NCBI GenBank assembly: GCA_902788095.1
Contig: CADAIT010000005.1
Coordinates: 1-64,000 of the forward strand
Direction of reading: 5' to 3'
Length of the DNA: 64,000 bases
Origin: an uncultured Bacteroidia bacterium
GTDB taxonomy: Bacteria; Bacteroidota; Bacteroidia; Bacteroidales; UBA932
The notes beneath the pieces are model-generated. The model made no database searches and was not told the DNA's origin. It worked only from the letters and a program-made list of their open reading frames with translations. A program made the translations under genes and the position numbers. Positions 50,892 through 60,346 of the stretch are shown here, one piece after another. Numbering within the stretch: position 1 is the stretch's first letter; each line of letters starts with the position of its first letter.

Positions 50892-52424
50892 CTAAAAGTA
50901 TTTTTTCTCGTTCCGGTACAAAGATAGGAAAATGAAAATCAAAATGGTAAACGCCCACAGCGAAGAGCCGCCGTACGACAGCAGGGGCAGGGGGATGCCG
51001 ATAACCGGCATAAGACCTATCGTCATGCCTACATTGATGAACAGGTGCATGAACACGCAGGCGGCCACGCAGTATCCGTAAATGCGCGTGAATTTGCCCC
51101 GGCAGCTTTCCGCATCCAGCACCAGACGGGCAATCAGGAACGTGTACAGGCCGATGACAAGCAGGCAGCCAAAGAAGCCCCATTCCTCGCCCACGGTGCA
51201 GAAAATGAAGTCGGTGGCCTGCTCCGGCACAAAGCCGAAAGTGGTCTGCGTGCCCTGCAGATAGCCTTTTCCGAAGAGTCCGCCCGAGCCGATGGCAATT
51301 TTGGACTGCATGACATTGTACCCTACGCCGGCCGGGTCCTCCCGGAGTCCCAGCAGCACTTCGATGCGGCTGCGCTGGTGCGGCTGCAGCACGTTCTGGA
51401 AAATGTAGTCGGTGGAGAAAACCAGAGCGACACCGGCAGTCCATACGCCCAGCGAGATGGCCAGGAAACGGTCTCTGCCGTTCCAGGCTTTCCACGCCAG
51501 CAGCGGCAGTGCCAGCGCGCCCGCCCCCAGCAAAACCCACAGCGGGTTCACCTTCAGCAGGAAACTCCAGGCATAGTTGTAGGTTTCATCGGCCGCCGGC
51601 ACCCATACGCGGGTGGACAGGAAGTCCATGTGCGCCTGCACCTGCTCGCAGAAATGGCGCAGGACAAAGGGGAACGTGCCCATCACCAGCAGGAAAACAC
51701 CCCCGTACAGGAGCCGTTTGTTGCGCGAACGCACCGGTCCCATGAAGGCGTTGCAAAGCAGGAGCATGGCGGTCATGAACATCACCGACCAGTAGGAGCT
51801 CCATTTTAACGTCCCTACAAACAACATGATAATCAGGCCGATAGCGCCGAGCCACCAGCCGGAAAGCCCCTCGCGGTACAGGACAAAGATGAATCCGGCA
51901 TACACCAGGGCGCTGCCGGTCTCGCTTTCGCCGACAATCACCAGCATGGGGACCGCGATAATGAGCACGACGGTCCAGAAGTCCTTCCAGCGCGTCATGC
52001 GGAAGTTCTGCTGGCTCATTACGTAGGACAGCAGCAGCGAGGTGGATATCTTGGAAATCTCCGCAGGCTGGAAGCGTACAGGCCCCAGGTTGAACCAGGA
52101 ATGCGAGCCTTTTACATCGGACGATACGAAAATCACCAGGACCAGCAGTCCCAACACCATCACATAGAAGGGGATGCAGGTGCTTTCCCAGAGCCGGGAC
52201 GGAAGGATGTACAGGATAAGTCCGGCCAGTCCCAGTGAGGTGAGAATCCAGACAAACTGTTTCCCGGCGCGGGAGCTCCAGGAAATGAGCGAACCGGGCT
52301 CCGAGCTATGCGTAGCGGCATAGATATTCAGCCAGCCGATGATCACGAGTGCCAGATACGCGCCGATGAGCCACCAGTCCACGGACTGTCGGGTATGCGT
52401 GCTGCGCTCAGTCATGTTTAACAC
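50892..52424 (-). CDS. rodA: RodA/FtsW-family peptidoglycan glycosyltransferase
   Basis: Inner-membrane SEDS polymerase that extends glycan strands with PBP2 in the elongasome. 510 residues with about ten membrane helices and a large extracellular loop. Features are IVVGES-type ESETGSALVYAGFIFVLYREG, KIAIGSGGLFGKGYLQGTQTTFGFVPEQATDFIF and GIPLPLLSYGGSS, all RodA marks. It overlaps mrdA by 17 nt. The order mreB-mreC-mreD-mrdA-rodA on the minus strand is the standard one. Confidence 0.93.
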   Translation of the reverse strand: MLNMTERSTHTRQSVDWWLIGAYLALVIIGWLNIYAATHSSEPGSLISWSSRAGKQFVWILTSLGLAGLILYILPSRLWESTCIPFYVMVLGLLVLVIFVSSDVKGSHSWFNLGPVRFQPAEISKISTSLLLSYVMSQQNFRMTRWKDFWTVVLIIAVPMLVIVGESETGSALVYAGFIFVLYREGLSGWWLGAIGLIIMLFVGTLKWSSYWSVMFMTAMLLLCNAFMGPVRSRNKRLLYGGVFLLVMGTFPFVLRHFCEQVQAHMDFLSTRVWVPAADETYNYAWSFLLKVNPLWVLLGAGALALPLLAWKAWNGRDRFLAISLGVWTAGVALVFSTDYIFQNVLQPHQRSRIEVLLGLREDPAGVGYNVMQSKIAIGSGGLFGKGYLQGTQTTFGFVPEQATDFIFCTVGEEWGFFGCLLVIGLYTFLIARLVLDAESCRGKFTRIYGYCVAACVFMHLFINVGMTIGLMPVIGIPLPLLSYGGSSLWAFTILIFIFLSLYRNEKKYF

Positions 52425-54249
52425 GGTCCAAGAGGTTGGCCTGCATCATCCGTTCTTCCAGTTGCGGCCTTGAGGTCTTGCCCTTCAGGTATTTTTCGGC
52501 CATGAGCGAGGCGATGGGCGCGGCATACGAGGCGCCGAATCCGCCGTTCTCCACATACGCCGCCAGGGCAATTTTGGGATTGTCCATGGGGGCAAAGCAG
52601 ATGAAGACGGAGTTGTCCGCACCGCGCGGATTCTGCGCCGTGCCGGTTTTTCCGCAGATGTCCAGCGAGTCCACATGGGCGATACGGGCCGTTCCGCCGG
52701 AGCCGGCAGGCGCGTTCACGGCCAGCCACATGCCCTTGACCACCTTGGGAAAGTGCGTGGTGTCCACCATGGTATATTGCGGCTCATAAAAGCGCGGGTC
52801 GATTTCCACGCCTTCCGACGCCTTGATAATGTGCGGAATGTAGTAGTGCCCCCGGTTGGCGATGGTGGCGCAGAGGTTGGCCAGGTGCATGGGGGTGGCC
52901 AGAATTTCACCCTGGCCGATGGAAAGCGAAATCACCGTGGTGGAATTCCAGCGACCGCGGCCGTAAGCCCGGTTGTAGGTGCGTGCCGAGGGGATGCTGC
53001 CGGAAAGCTCGGCCGGGAAATCGCTGCCCAGCTTGCGCCCGAAGCCGAAGCTCTTCACATATTCGTTCCAGTGGTCCAGGCCTTCTGCCGGGGAGTTGTA
53101 TTTGCGGTTGTCAACAATGTTCTTGAGCACGTAACAGTAGTAGGCGTTGCAGGACATCATGATGCTCTCTTCCATGTTGATGGGCGAGCGGTGCCCGTGG
53201 CAGCCCAGTTTGTGCCCCGCGCCGTAGTTGTAGCCGTGTGCGCAGGAATAACGCGTCTCCGGCCGCAGCACCCCCTCTTCCAGGCCGATGAGCGCATTCA
53301 CCAGTTTGAACACCGACCCCGGCGGGTAAGAAGCCTGCACGGCGCGGTTGTACATGGGTTTGTACGGGTTCTTGACAATCTCGTTGTAGTGCTTGCCGAT
53401 ATCGGCCAGCTGATCCACGTCGATGCCCGGAGCCGACACCAGGGCCAGGATTTCGCCGGTGGACGGCTCGATGGCCACGACGGAGCCCACCTTGCCGGCC
53501 ATCAGCTCCTGTCCGTATTGCTGGAGCTGCGCGTCGATGGTGGTGACGATGTTCTTGCCCGGAACGGCTTCCTTGTCCATGGTCCCGTCCTTGTAAGGCT
53601 GCTCAATCTGGTTCCGGGCGTTGCGGAGGTAGATATGATACCCTTTTTCGCCCCGCAAGTCCTTCTCCCGGGCCGCCTCTATTCCGGTCATGCCGGCATA
53701 GTCGCCGCTGCGGTACTCGCCGGGGTGCTGCTCCATGTAGCGCTGGTCCACCTCCGAGACATATCCGAGGAGGTTGCCGCCGGCGTTCACCGGGTATTCG
53801 CGCATGCCGCGCACCTGCCCGCGGAAGCCGGGGAACTTGTATTTCACTTCGTCAAAGCGCATGTAGGTTTCGGCTGGAAGCATGCGCAACATGGTCACGG
53901 CCTGGAAGCCGATGGATGTGCGTTTCCGCTCGTATTCGGCCAGTTTGCTCCGGATGAATTCCGGCGTGATGTCCAGGGCGGTGGCGAGCGCCAGGGTGTC
54001 GAAGGCCCGTACGTCGCGCGGGATCACCAGAATGTCGTACGCCACTTTATTTCCCACCAGGACGGCGCCGTTCCGGTCGAAGATGGCACCGCGGGTGGGA
54101 TAGATGGTCTCATAGACGGTGGAATTGCGGTCGGCGTCCTGCTTGTAGCTGTTGTCCGGAATCTGGATGGAAAAAAGGGTGCCCAGCAGCAGCAAAACAG
54201 CCGCTCCCAGGCCAATGAGCAGGCGGATATGACGTCTGTCTCTGCTCAT
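52408..54249 (-). CDS. mrdA: Penicillin-binding protein 2
   Basis: Class B transpeptidase that cross-links side-wall peptidoglycan with RodA. 613 residues: one N-terminal membrane helix, pedestal domain (RGAIFDRNGAVLVGN), then the transpeptidase motifs SVFK (PPGSVFKLV), SCN (MSCNAYYC) and KTGTAQNP. Length is normal. It overlaps mreD by 4 nt and rodA by 17 nt. Confidence 0.95.
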   Translation of the reverse strand: MSRDRRHIRLLIGLGAAVLLLLGTLFSIQIPDNSYKQDADRNSTVYETIYPTRGAIFDRNGAVLVGNKVAYDILVIPRDVRAFDTLALATALDITPEFIRSKLAEYERKRTSIGFQAVTMLRMLPAETYMRFDEVKYKFPGFRGQVRGMREYPVNAGGNLLGYVSEVDQRYMEQHPGEYRSGDYAGMTGIEAAREKDLRGEKGYHIYLRNARNQIEQPYKDGTMDKEAVPGKNIVTTIDAQLQQYGQELMAGKVGSVVAIEPSTGEILALVSAPGIDVDQLADIGKHYNEIVKNPYKPMYNRAVQASYPPGSVFKLVNALIGLEEGVLRPETRYSCAHGYNYGAGHKLGCHGHRSPINMEESIMMSCNAYYCYVLKNIVDNRKYNSPAEGLDHWNEYVKSFGFGRKLGSDFPAELSGSIPSARTYNRAYGRGRWNSTTVISLSIGQGEILATPMHLANLCATIANRGHYYIPHIIKASEGVEIDPRFYEPQYTMVDTTHFPKVVKGMWLAVNAPAGSGGTARIAHVDSLDICGKTGTAQNPRGADNSVFICFAPMDNPKIALAAYVENGGFGASYAAPIASLMAEKYLKGKTSRPQLEERMMQANLLDRVKHD

Positions 54250-54758
54250 CGGTGCTGATCCGCCGCCAGAACATTGAAGGTGAAGGCCGATACCAGCATT
54301 CCAGCGGGCAGGGAGGCGCCGAAGCGGGCGAGCCCGAACCAGAAGGGACGCATGCCGGCGTTATCGGCCCAGATGTAGATGGCCAGGAACACGGCCTGCG
54401 CCATGAGCAGGGCCAGGAGCACTTTGGCCAGCCCGTGGCTCTGCACCGTGAAATCTTCGCGGCGGGTAAGAAGGCTCTCGCCGAATACCATGCGGATGAT
54501 GGGATGGCGGACCAGCGCAACCGGAACCAGCGCCAGGGCGTTGAGCCCCAGCACGCCTTCCGACAGCCAGTCCACCGCGAATCCGCTCACGAAGGCAATC
54601 AGCATGCACCAGGGCGTTTTGATGCGGGTGGAGATGCAGAGCACCATAATCGGCAGTATGCTGAGCGTCACGTAAGGCGTGAAGCGGAAATAGTTGCTCA
54701 GGAGGATTTGCGCCACCAGAAGCAGGAAATAAGCTACCCAGAAACCGGACTTGTTCAT
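54246..54758 (-). CDS. mreD: Rod-shape protein MreD
   Basis: Small elongasome membrane protein, 170 residues with five or six helices and little conserved sequence beyond hydrophobicity (FRFTPYVTLSILPIMVLCIST). Identified mainly by size, topology and place between mreC and mrdA. It overlaps both neighbours by 4 nt. Confidence 0.85.
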   Translation of the reverse strand: MNKSGFWVAYFLLLVAQILLSNYFRFTPYVTLSILPIMVLCISTRIKTPWCMLIAFVSGFAVDWLSEGVLGLNALALVPVALVRHPIIRMVFGESLLTRREDFTVQSHGLAKVLLALLMAQAVFLAIYIWADNAGMRPFWFGLARFGASLPAGMLVSAFTFNVLAADQHR

Positions 54759-55561
54759 GGCTCAAATTCTTCTATTTCTTCAAGGGCGTCGTTGTGTACC
54801 ACCGTCACGTAGCGCACGGCGCTGAAATCCTGGAACAGGCGGACTTCGATTTCGCTCGTGGCGCCGTTCACCACTTTGGACTTCCCGGTAATGCCCAGGG
54901 GGATGTCGGGCGGGAACAGGAGGGAATGGCCGCTGGTATATACGGTGTCGCCGGGATGGTATTGCTGCTGCAGGGGAATTTCCTTCAGCACGGCGCCGTT
55001 TGCGTGGATGCCGTCCCAGACCAGCAGTCCGCTGTTTCCGTCGTTGCCCAGCCGGGCGCTGATGGAGATGTCGCTGTTCTGGAAAGAAAAGGCGAAGGAG
55101 TAGTGTGCGCTTACGGCTTCCACAATTCCCACTACGCCATTTTGTGAAATGACGCCGGACTTCTCCTTGATGCCGTCTTCGTATCCGCGGTTCAGGATGA
55201 GGTAGTTGCGCTGCTTGTTGCGGCTGATTTTGGTCACTTCCGCAGGCGTGAGGCTGAAGCCGGCCCGGGGCGTCGTACTGAGGGAGTCCACCCGCAGCTG
55301 GCGCAGCCGTTCCTGTGCCTGCATCAGCTCCGACCGCAGGGCGAAGTTCTCTTCCGCCAGCTGCCGGTTGGTGTCCGCCAGGGAAAAGTAGTCGCGCACA
55401 CGCTGGGTGACACCCCAGACGTTTCCTTTCACCCAATGCGAGCCCCGTGACAGCCAGGCCTTCTGAAACTCCCCGTTGTGCTGGAGCAAATGCAATGACG
55501 CGATCTCCAGCACGAGGAAGACCGCGAGATTGAGCCAAGCAGATACCGTCCTTTGCTTCAT
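54755..55561 (-). CDS. mreC: Rod-shape protein MreC
   Basis: Periplasmic elongasome scaffold that activates PBP2. 268 residues: N-terminal membrane helix, a coiled coil (about 60-95, ADTNRQLAEENFALRSELMQAQERLRQL), and the beta-rich domain with LNRGYEDGIKEKSGVISQNGVVGIV and the VYTSGHSLLFPPDIPLG stretch. It follows mreB with 4 nt between and overlaps mreD by 4 nt. Confidence 0.93.
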   Translation of the reverse strand: MKQRTVSAWLNLAVFLVLEIASLHLLQHNGEFQKAWLSRGSHWVKGNVWGVTQRVRDYFSLADTNRQLAEENFALRSELMQAQERLRQLRVDSLSTTPRAGFSLTPAEVTKISRNKQRNYLILNRGYEDGIKEKSGVISQNGVVGIVEAVSAHYSFAFSFQNSDISISARLGNDGNSGLLVWDGIHANGAVLKEIPLQQQYHPGDTVYTSGHSLLFPPDIPLGITGKSKVVNGATSEIEVRLFQDFSAVRYVTVVHNDALEEIEEFEP

Positions 55562-55565
55562 GGAT

Positions 55566-56588
55566 TTAACGCATGAGGAAGGAGTAGTTGTCGGTATTTT
55601 TCAGGGCGATGCACGTGCCGCGGGCCACAGCGCGAAGCGGGTCCTCGGCCACGTGGAAGGGGATGTTTACTTTCTCGGAGAGCCGTTTGTCCAGCCCGCG
55701 GAGCAGGGCGCCGCCGCCGCTGAGGAAAATGCCGTTTTCCACAATGTCCGAGTACAGTTCTGGAGGCGTTTGCTCCAGAACCTGCTGGATGGAAGATTCC
55801 AGCCGGGCGATGGACTTGTCCAGGCAGTGGGCGATTTCCTGATAGGGGATAAGGACCTCCACCGGGTGACCGGTCATCAGGTTGGGACCGCGTACCAGGA
55901 AAGGTTCGGGTTCTTCGTCCAGCTGCGGGATTACCGCTCCCACGGCGATTTTGATTTTCTCCGCGGTGGTTTCTCCCACTTTGATGACATGCTGCTGCCG
56001 CAGGTAGTTTTGGATGTCGGCCGTAAAGACGTCGCCGGCCACACGCACGGAATCCTGCACGACGATGCCGCCCAGGGAAATGACCGCGATTTCCGTGGTT
56101 CCGCCGCCGATATCCACCACCATGTTGCCCCGGGGCGCCTCCACGTCAAGGCCGATGCCCAGGGCCGCCGCCATGGGCTCGTAGATGAGAAAGACGTCGC
56201 GGCCGCCGGCGTGCTCAGAAGAGTCGCGGACGGCGCGGATTTCCACTTCCGTGGAGCCGGAAGGAATGCCCACCACCAGTTTGAGGTTGGGGGCGAAGAG
56301 GCTGCGATGACGGGAGTTTACCTGCTTGATGAAGCCGCGGATCATCATTTCCGCAGCGTTGAAGTCTGCAATGACGCCGTCCCGCAGGGGACGCACGGTC
56401 TTGATGCCGGGATTGGTTTTCTCGTGCATCAACTTGGCTTTCTGTCCCAGGGCGATACATTTGCCGGACTGGTTGTCGATAGCCACTATAGAGGGCTCGT
56501 CCAAGGCGATTTGGTCATTCTGGAAAATGACGGTATTGGCGGTGCCAAGATCGATAGCCAACTCTTGATTCAGAAAATGAAATGCCAT
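55566..56588 (-). CDS. mreB: Rod-shape-determining actin homologue MreB
   Basis: Bacterial actin that guides the elongasome along the inner membrane. 340 residues with the phosphate-1 loop DLGTANTVIF near residue 15, the phosphate-2 loop DIGGGTTEIAVIS, and the adenosine stretch FLSGGGALLRGLD. First gene of the mre-mrd operon; a TAATTTTG box (plus-strand 56616-56623) lies about 28 nt upstream. Confidence 0.96.
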   Translation of the reverse strand: MAFHFLNQELAIDLGTANTVIFQNDQIALDEPSIVAIDNQSGKCIALGQKAKLMHEKTNPGIKTVRPLRDGVIADFNAAEMMIRGFIKQVNSRHRSLFAPNLKLVVGIPSGSTEVEIRAVRDSSEHAGGRDVFLIYEPMAAALGIGLDVEAPRGNMVVDIGGGTTEIAVISLGGIVVQDSVRVAGDVFTADIQNYLRQQHVIKVGETTAEKIKIAVGAVIPQLDEEPEPFLVRGPNLMTGHPVEVLIPYQEIAHCLDKSIARLESSIQQVLEQTPPELYSDIVENGIFLSGGGALLRGLDKRLSEKVNIPFHVAEDPLRAVARGTCIALKNTDNYSFLMR

Positions 56589-56635
56589 AACTAACGCTCA
56601 ATTCGTAAATACCTCCAAAATTACGAAAAAATAAT

Positions 56636-56643
56636 TACATTTG
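56636..56643 (+). promoter_or_regulatory. Minus-7 box of ispD
   Basis: TACATTTG, an exact match to TAnnTTTG, 11 nt before the ATG at 56655. The second ATG at 56661 may therefore be the real start. It faces away from mreB. Confidence 0.5.
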
Positions 56644-56654
56644 CGTAAAGAAAT

Positions 56655-57356
56655 ATGCGGATGGGCAGAAAAAAGTATCTTGTGGTCACAGCCGGGGGAA
56701 CCGGGACGCGGATGGGCGCCGCCGTTCCCAAGCAATTTTTGGAACTGGAGGGTATTCCTATCCTGCGGCGTACCATAGAGGTTTTTTTGCTTGCCGTCCC
56801 GGATATCCAAATCATTACGGTGTTGCCGGAAGACCATGTCGCCTATTGGCGGCAGTATTGCCTGCGGGCCGGTTTCGTGTGCCCGCAGCGGCTGGTAAAA
56901 GGCGGCTTCACCCGTTTCCATTCCGTGAAAAACGCCCTTAAATTCGTTCCGGACGGCGCTTTGGTGGCCGTGCAGGACGGCGTCCGGCCGCTTGTGTCCG
57001 TGGACAAGGTGCGCGAGCTGTTCGAGGCTGCGGAAACGGCTCCGGCCGTCATCCCGGTAATGCCTGTGACGGACACGCTCAAAGTGCTGGAAAAGCGGAA
57101 CGGCACCCTGGCGGTCACCGGCGAAACGGTGGACCGCAGCCGCATCTTCGGCGCCCAGACGCCCCAGGTGTTCCAGTCCGAGGCCATCAAGGCCGCCTAC
57201 ACGCTCCAGTTCGACACCGCCTTCACGGACGACGCCTCCGTAGCGGAGCGGTACGGAATAGCGCTCACCTTCCGCGAAGGCGAGCGCTTCAATCTCAAAA
57301 TCACCACCCCGGAGGACCTCATCCTTGCCAAGGCCATCCTGGAAATACAACGTTAG
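56655..57356 (+). CDS. ispD: 2-C-methyl-D-erythritol 4-phosphate cytidylyltransferase
   Basis: MEP-pathway enzyme that joins CTP to methylerythritol phosphate, a step of isoprenoid synthesis. 233 residues. The nucleotide-binding start is TAGGTGTRMGAAVPKQF (residues about 12-28), and other marks are DGVRPLVS, the conserved DTLK, and GAQTPQVF. It stands alone between mreB and the Lrp gene and overlaps the Lrp stop by 4 nt. The first ATG is close behind the promoter box, so translation may begin two codons later. Confidence 0.93.
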   Translation: MRMGRKKYLVVTAGGTGTRMGAAVPKQFLELEGIPILRRTIEVFLLAVPDIQIITVLPEDHVAYWRQYCLRAGFVCPQRLVKGGFTRFHSVKNALKFVPDGALVAVQDGVRPLVSVDKVRELFEAAETAPAVIPVMPVTDTLKVLEKRNGTLAVTGETVDRSRIFGAQTPQVFQSEAIKAAYTLQFDTAFTDDASVAERYGIALTFREGERFNLKITTPEDLILAKAILEIQR

Positions 57357-57847
57357 TCGCGACCGGAGTACGAAGTACTCTTGAAGTCTTTCACCCACAC
57401 CTGGCGCTCGATGGGCTCGTCCAGGGAAATCATGGTGTCCGTGGACTGGATGTAGGGGATTTTCTGGATGGTGTTCAGCAGCACTTCCATGAGATGGTCG
57501 TTGTCCAGGCAGTAGAGTTTGGCCAGGATGGCGTACTTGCCCGTGACAAAATGGCACTCCACGATTTCCGGAATCTTCTTCAAATTGGCAATGACCTCCG
57601 GATACTTGGTGGATTCCGAGAGCGAGATGCTCACGTAGGCGCACACGTTGAGCCCAAGGGCCTGCGGTTTCACCTGCAGGCGGGAACCGGTGATGACACC
57701 GCCTGCTTCCAAGCGTTTGAATCGCTGATGTATGGCCGCTCCGGAAACGCCGCACTCACGGGCAATCTCCAGAAAAGGCATCCGTGCATTCTTTACCAGG
57801 TAAGAAAGTATTTTCTGGTCAATTTGGTCGATGTGATAAGTAGCCAT
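57353..57847 (-). CDS. Lrp/AsnC-family transcriptional regulator
   Basis: 164 residues. N-terminal helix-turn-helix (IDQKILSYLVKNARMPFLEIARECGVSGAAIHQRFKRLE) followed by the RAM effector-binding domain. Such regulators respond to amino acids and act as octamers. The minus-7 box TACATTTG (plus-strand 57876-57883) is 29 nt upstream. Convergent with ispD, with a 4-nt overlap of the stops. Confidence 0.93.
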   Translation of the reverse strand: MATYHIDQIDQKILSYLVKNARMPFLEIARECGVSGAAIHQRFKRLEAGGVITGSRLQVKPQALGLNVCAYVSISLSESTKYPEVIANLKKIPEIVECHFVTGKYAILAKLYCLDNDHLMEVLLNTIQKIPYIQSTDTMISLDEPIERQVWVKDFKSTSYSGRD

Positions 57848-57893
57848 TTTGCTTTCAATTTTTAACTAACCGCTGCAAATGTACTACTTTTTT

Positions 57894-60200
57894 TTATTTT
57901 TTTCGCTTTCCTTTCAAATTTTTTCCCGGACCGGCCGCGTCGATAATCGCTTGACAATCAGCCTCGGTTAGCGATGCAGCATCTTTTCCGCGAGGTATCT
58001 TATAATTAGTAACCCCCTGTTTGATATAGGGTCCGTAGCGTCCGTTCAGCACTTTGATGTCGCCAAATTCGGCAATGGGTGCGTTGGCCGTCTTGCTGGC
58101 GGCGGCATCTTCCCGAATGAGGCCGACGCACTCTTCCAGCGTGATTTTCAGCGGGTCTGCACCCTTGGGAAGCGTGATGTTGCGCTCGCCGTATTTCAGG
58201 TAAGGGCCGAAGCGGCCGCGGGTGGCGATGATGTCCGTGCCCTCCAGCTGTCCTACGGTGCGGGGAAGCTCTAACAGTTTTAAAGCCTCGGCCAGGGTGA
58301 GGGTTTCTATGAGCTGCCCCCTTCCAAGCGATGCGCTTTGGCGTTTTTCGCCCTCGCCCTTCTGTACGTAAGGGCCGAATTTGCCGAATGCGGCTATCAC
58401 TTTTTCACCGTCCGGCGCAATGCCCAGTTCGCGGCTTACTTTGCTGTAAGTATGGTCCGAGAGCACCTGCTCCACATGGGCGTGGAAAGGAGTGTAGAAT
58501 GCGGCGATGGCGGCATTCCACGGCTTTTTTCCTTCCGCCACCTGGTCAAAATCGGCCTCCACGTTGGCGGTGAAGTCGTAATCCAGGATGTCGGTGAAGT
58601 TGCCCACCAGGTAGTCCGTGACAATGAGACCGATTTCCTGCGGCAGCAGCTTGCCTTTTTCCGCTCCGACGGTCTCTTTCTTTGCGCTGCTCGTGACGGC
58701 GCCGTTCTTCAGCGTGAGGTTGGTCACCTGGAAGCTCAGGCCCTCTTTGTCGCCTTTGACGGCATAGCCGCGTCCGCGGGTAAGGGTATCCACCGTGGCG
58801 GCATAGGTGGAAGGACGGCCGATGCCCAGTTCCTCCAGCTTTTTCACCAGCGTGGCCTCGGAGTACCGTGCCGGCGGCGCGGTGTATTTGCACAGGGCCG
58901 ATACCTCCTTTTCCAGCATGACGGTCCCTTGCTGCAGCTCCGGCAGCACCACTTCTTCCGGGTCCGGGCCTTCGTCGTCATGTCCTTCCAGATAGACTTT
59001 CATGAAACCGTCGAAGATAAGTTCCACAGACTGCAGGCCATAACGCTCCGGCCGTTTGTCCGAACCCACTTTCAGGGTGGTGTTCATCACGCGGCTTTCC
59101 GTCATCTGCGAAGCGATGGTGCGCTTCCAGATGAGTTCGTACAGCTTTTTCTCCTGCGCGGTTCCTTCGATGGAGACGTTATCTATATAGGTAGGACGGA
59201 TGGCTTCGTGGGCCTCCTGTGCGCCTTTGGACTTGGTGCGGTACTGGCGCGGGTGGGAATATGCTTCGCCGAAATTGTCCAGGATGAACTTCTTGGCTAC
59301 CCCAAGGGCCAGGGAAGAGAGGTTGGTGGAGTCCGTACGCATGTAGGTGATAAGTCCGCGTTCGTACAGGCCCTGGGCCACCCGCATGGTGGTGGAAACC
59401 GGGAAATGGAGCTTCCTGGCCGCCTCCTGCTGCAGGGTGGAGGTGGTGAAGGGGGCGGCGGGAGTCCGCACGCCGGCCTTCTTCTCGATGGATACAATCC
59501 TGTACGTGGCGCCGATGCTGTCTTCCAGGAACTTGCGCGCCTCTTCCTCCGAAGCGAAGTGGCTGTCCAGGGTGGCCTTTACCGTAGCGTCCGTGTTTTC
59601 CGGCCGGAAAATGGCTTCCACGCGGTAGTACGGTTCCGGCTTGAAGGCCATGATTTCCTTCTCGCGGTCCACAATCAGCCGCAGGGCGACGCTCTGTACG
59701 CGGCCGGCGCTGAGTTTGGGCTGGATTTTGCGCCACAGGATGGGGGAAAGCTCAAAGCCGACCAGACGGTCCAGTACGCGGCGGGCCTGCTGGGCGTTCA
59801 CCAGGTTCATGTCAATGTCCCTGGGGCGCTCGATGGCGCTGAGAATGGCGTTCTTGGTGATTTCGTGAAAGACGATACGGCGGGTCTTTGCCTCCGGAAG
59901 GCCCAGGGTTTCCTTCAAGTGCCAGGAAATGGCCTCTCCTTCACGGTCTTCATCGGAAGCCAGCCATACGGTGGTGGCCGCCTCCGAGAGCTTTTTCAGT
60001 TCGGCCACGACTTTCTTCTTGTCGGCCGGGACAATATATTCCGGGGTGAACCCGTTGGCTACGTCCACGCTGAGCTTGTGCTCTTCCAAATCACGGATGT
60101 GGCCGATGGATGCCTTTACCAGATAATCCTTTCCCAGGTACTGCTGGATGGTCTTTACCTTGCCGGGGCTCTCTACAATAACTAAGTTTTTTCCCTCCAT
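57894..60200 (-). CDS. topA: DNA topoisomerase I
   Basis: Type IA topoisomerase that relaxes negative supercoils. 768 residues from the ATG at 60200 (NLVIVESPGKVKTIQQYLG is the Toprim start); an earlier in-frame ATG would add 24 residues with no homology. The catalytic tyrosine is in GLITYMRTDSTNLS. There are no zinc fingers at the end; instead there are four repeats of the type GRFGPYLKYGERN/GRYGPYIKQGVTN, usual in Bacteroidota. Divergent from the PBP gene. The window's 60307-60323 palindrome lies in the shared upstream region. Confidence 0.96.
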   Translation of the reverse strand: MEGKNLVIVESPGKVKTIQQYLGKDYLVKASIGHIRDLEEHKLSVDVANGFTPEYIVPADKKKVVAELKKLSEAATTVWLASDEDREGEAISWHLKETLGLPEAKTRRIVFHEITKNAILSAIERPRDIDMNLVNAQQARRVLDRLVGFELSPILWRKIQPKLSAGRVQSVALRLIVDREKEIMAFKPEPYYRVEAIFRPENTDATVKATLDSHFASEEEARKFLEDSIGATYRIVSIEKKAGVRTPAAPFTTSTLQQEAARKLHFPVSTTMRVAQGLYERGLITYMRTDSTNLSSLALGVAKKFILDNFGEAYSHPRQYRTKSKGAQEAHEAIRPTYIDNVSIEGTAQEKKLYELIWKRTIASQMTESRVMNTTLKVGSDKRPERYGLQSVELIFDGFMKVYLEGHDDEGPDPEEVVLPELQQGTVMLEKEVSALCKYTAPPARYSEATLVKKLEELGIGRPSTYAATVDTLTRGRGYAVKGDKEGLSFQVTNLTLKNGAVTSSAKKETVGAEKGKLLPQEIGLIVTDYLVGNFTDILDYDFTANVEADFDQVAEGKKPWNAAIAAFYTPFHAHVEQVLSDHTYSKVSRELGIAPDGEKVIAAFGKFGPYVQKGEGEKRQSASLGRGQLIETLTLAEALKLLELPRTVGQLEGTDIIATRGRFGPYLKYGERNITLPKGADPLKITLEECVGLIREDAAASKTANAPIAEFGDIKVLNGRYGPYIKQGVTNYKIPRGKDAASLTEADCQAIIDAAGPGKNLKGKRKK

Positions 60201-60306
60201 ATCGATGGCGTTTACGGACCTGCGGCCCGATAATTTTCTGCAAAGTAAAGCAGAATTCGGGGATAAATCCAAATTTTCTGTTTAATTTTGTGGACTGAAC
60301 TTTTGA

Positions 60307-60323
60307 CAAGACCTAAGGTCTTG
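60307..60323. promoter_or_regulatory. 17-bp palindrome between topA and the PBP gene
   Basis: CAAGACCT-A-AGGTCTTG, perfect 8-bp arms with one central base. It lies in the 146-nt gap between the divergent starts and could be an operator; no family assignment. Confidence 0.5.
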
Positions 60324-60346
60324 CGCACGGGAAAAAAATTTATCGC

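Noticed and set aside
52675..54258. Long open frame antisense to mrdA
   Set aside because: It mirrors a conserved PBP2 gene with intact motifs; GC-rich codon use keeps the opposite strand open. No family resemblance. The same holds for the long antisense frames over fusA, over the GH97-MscS region and over several amidohydrolases.
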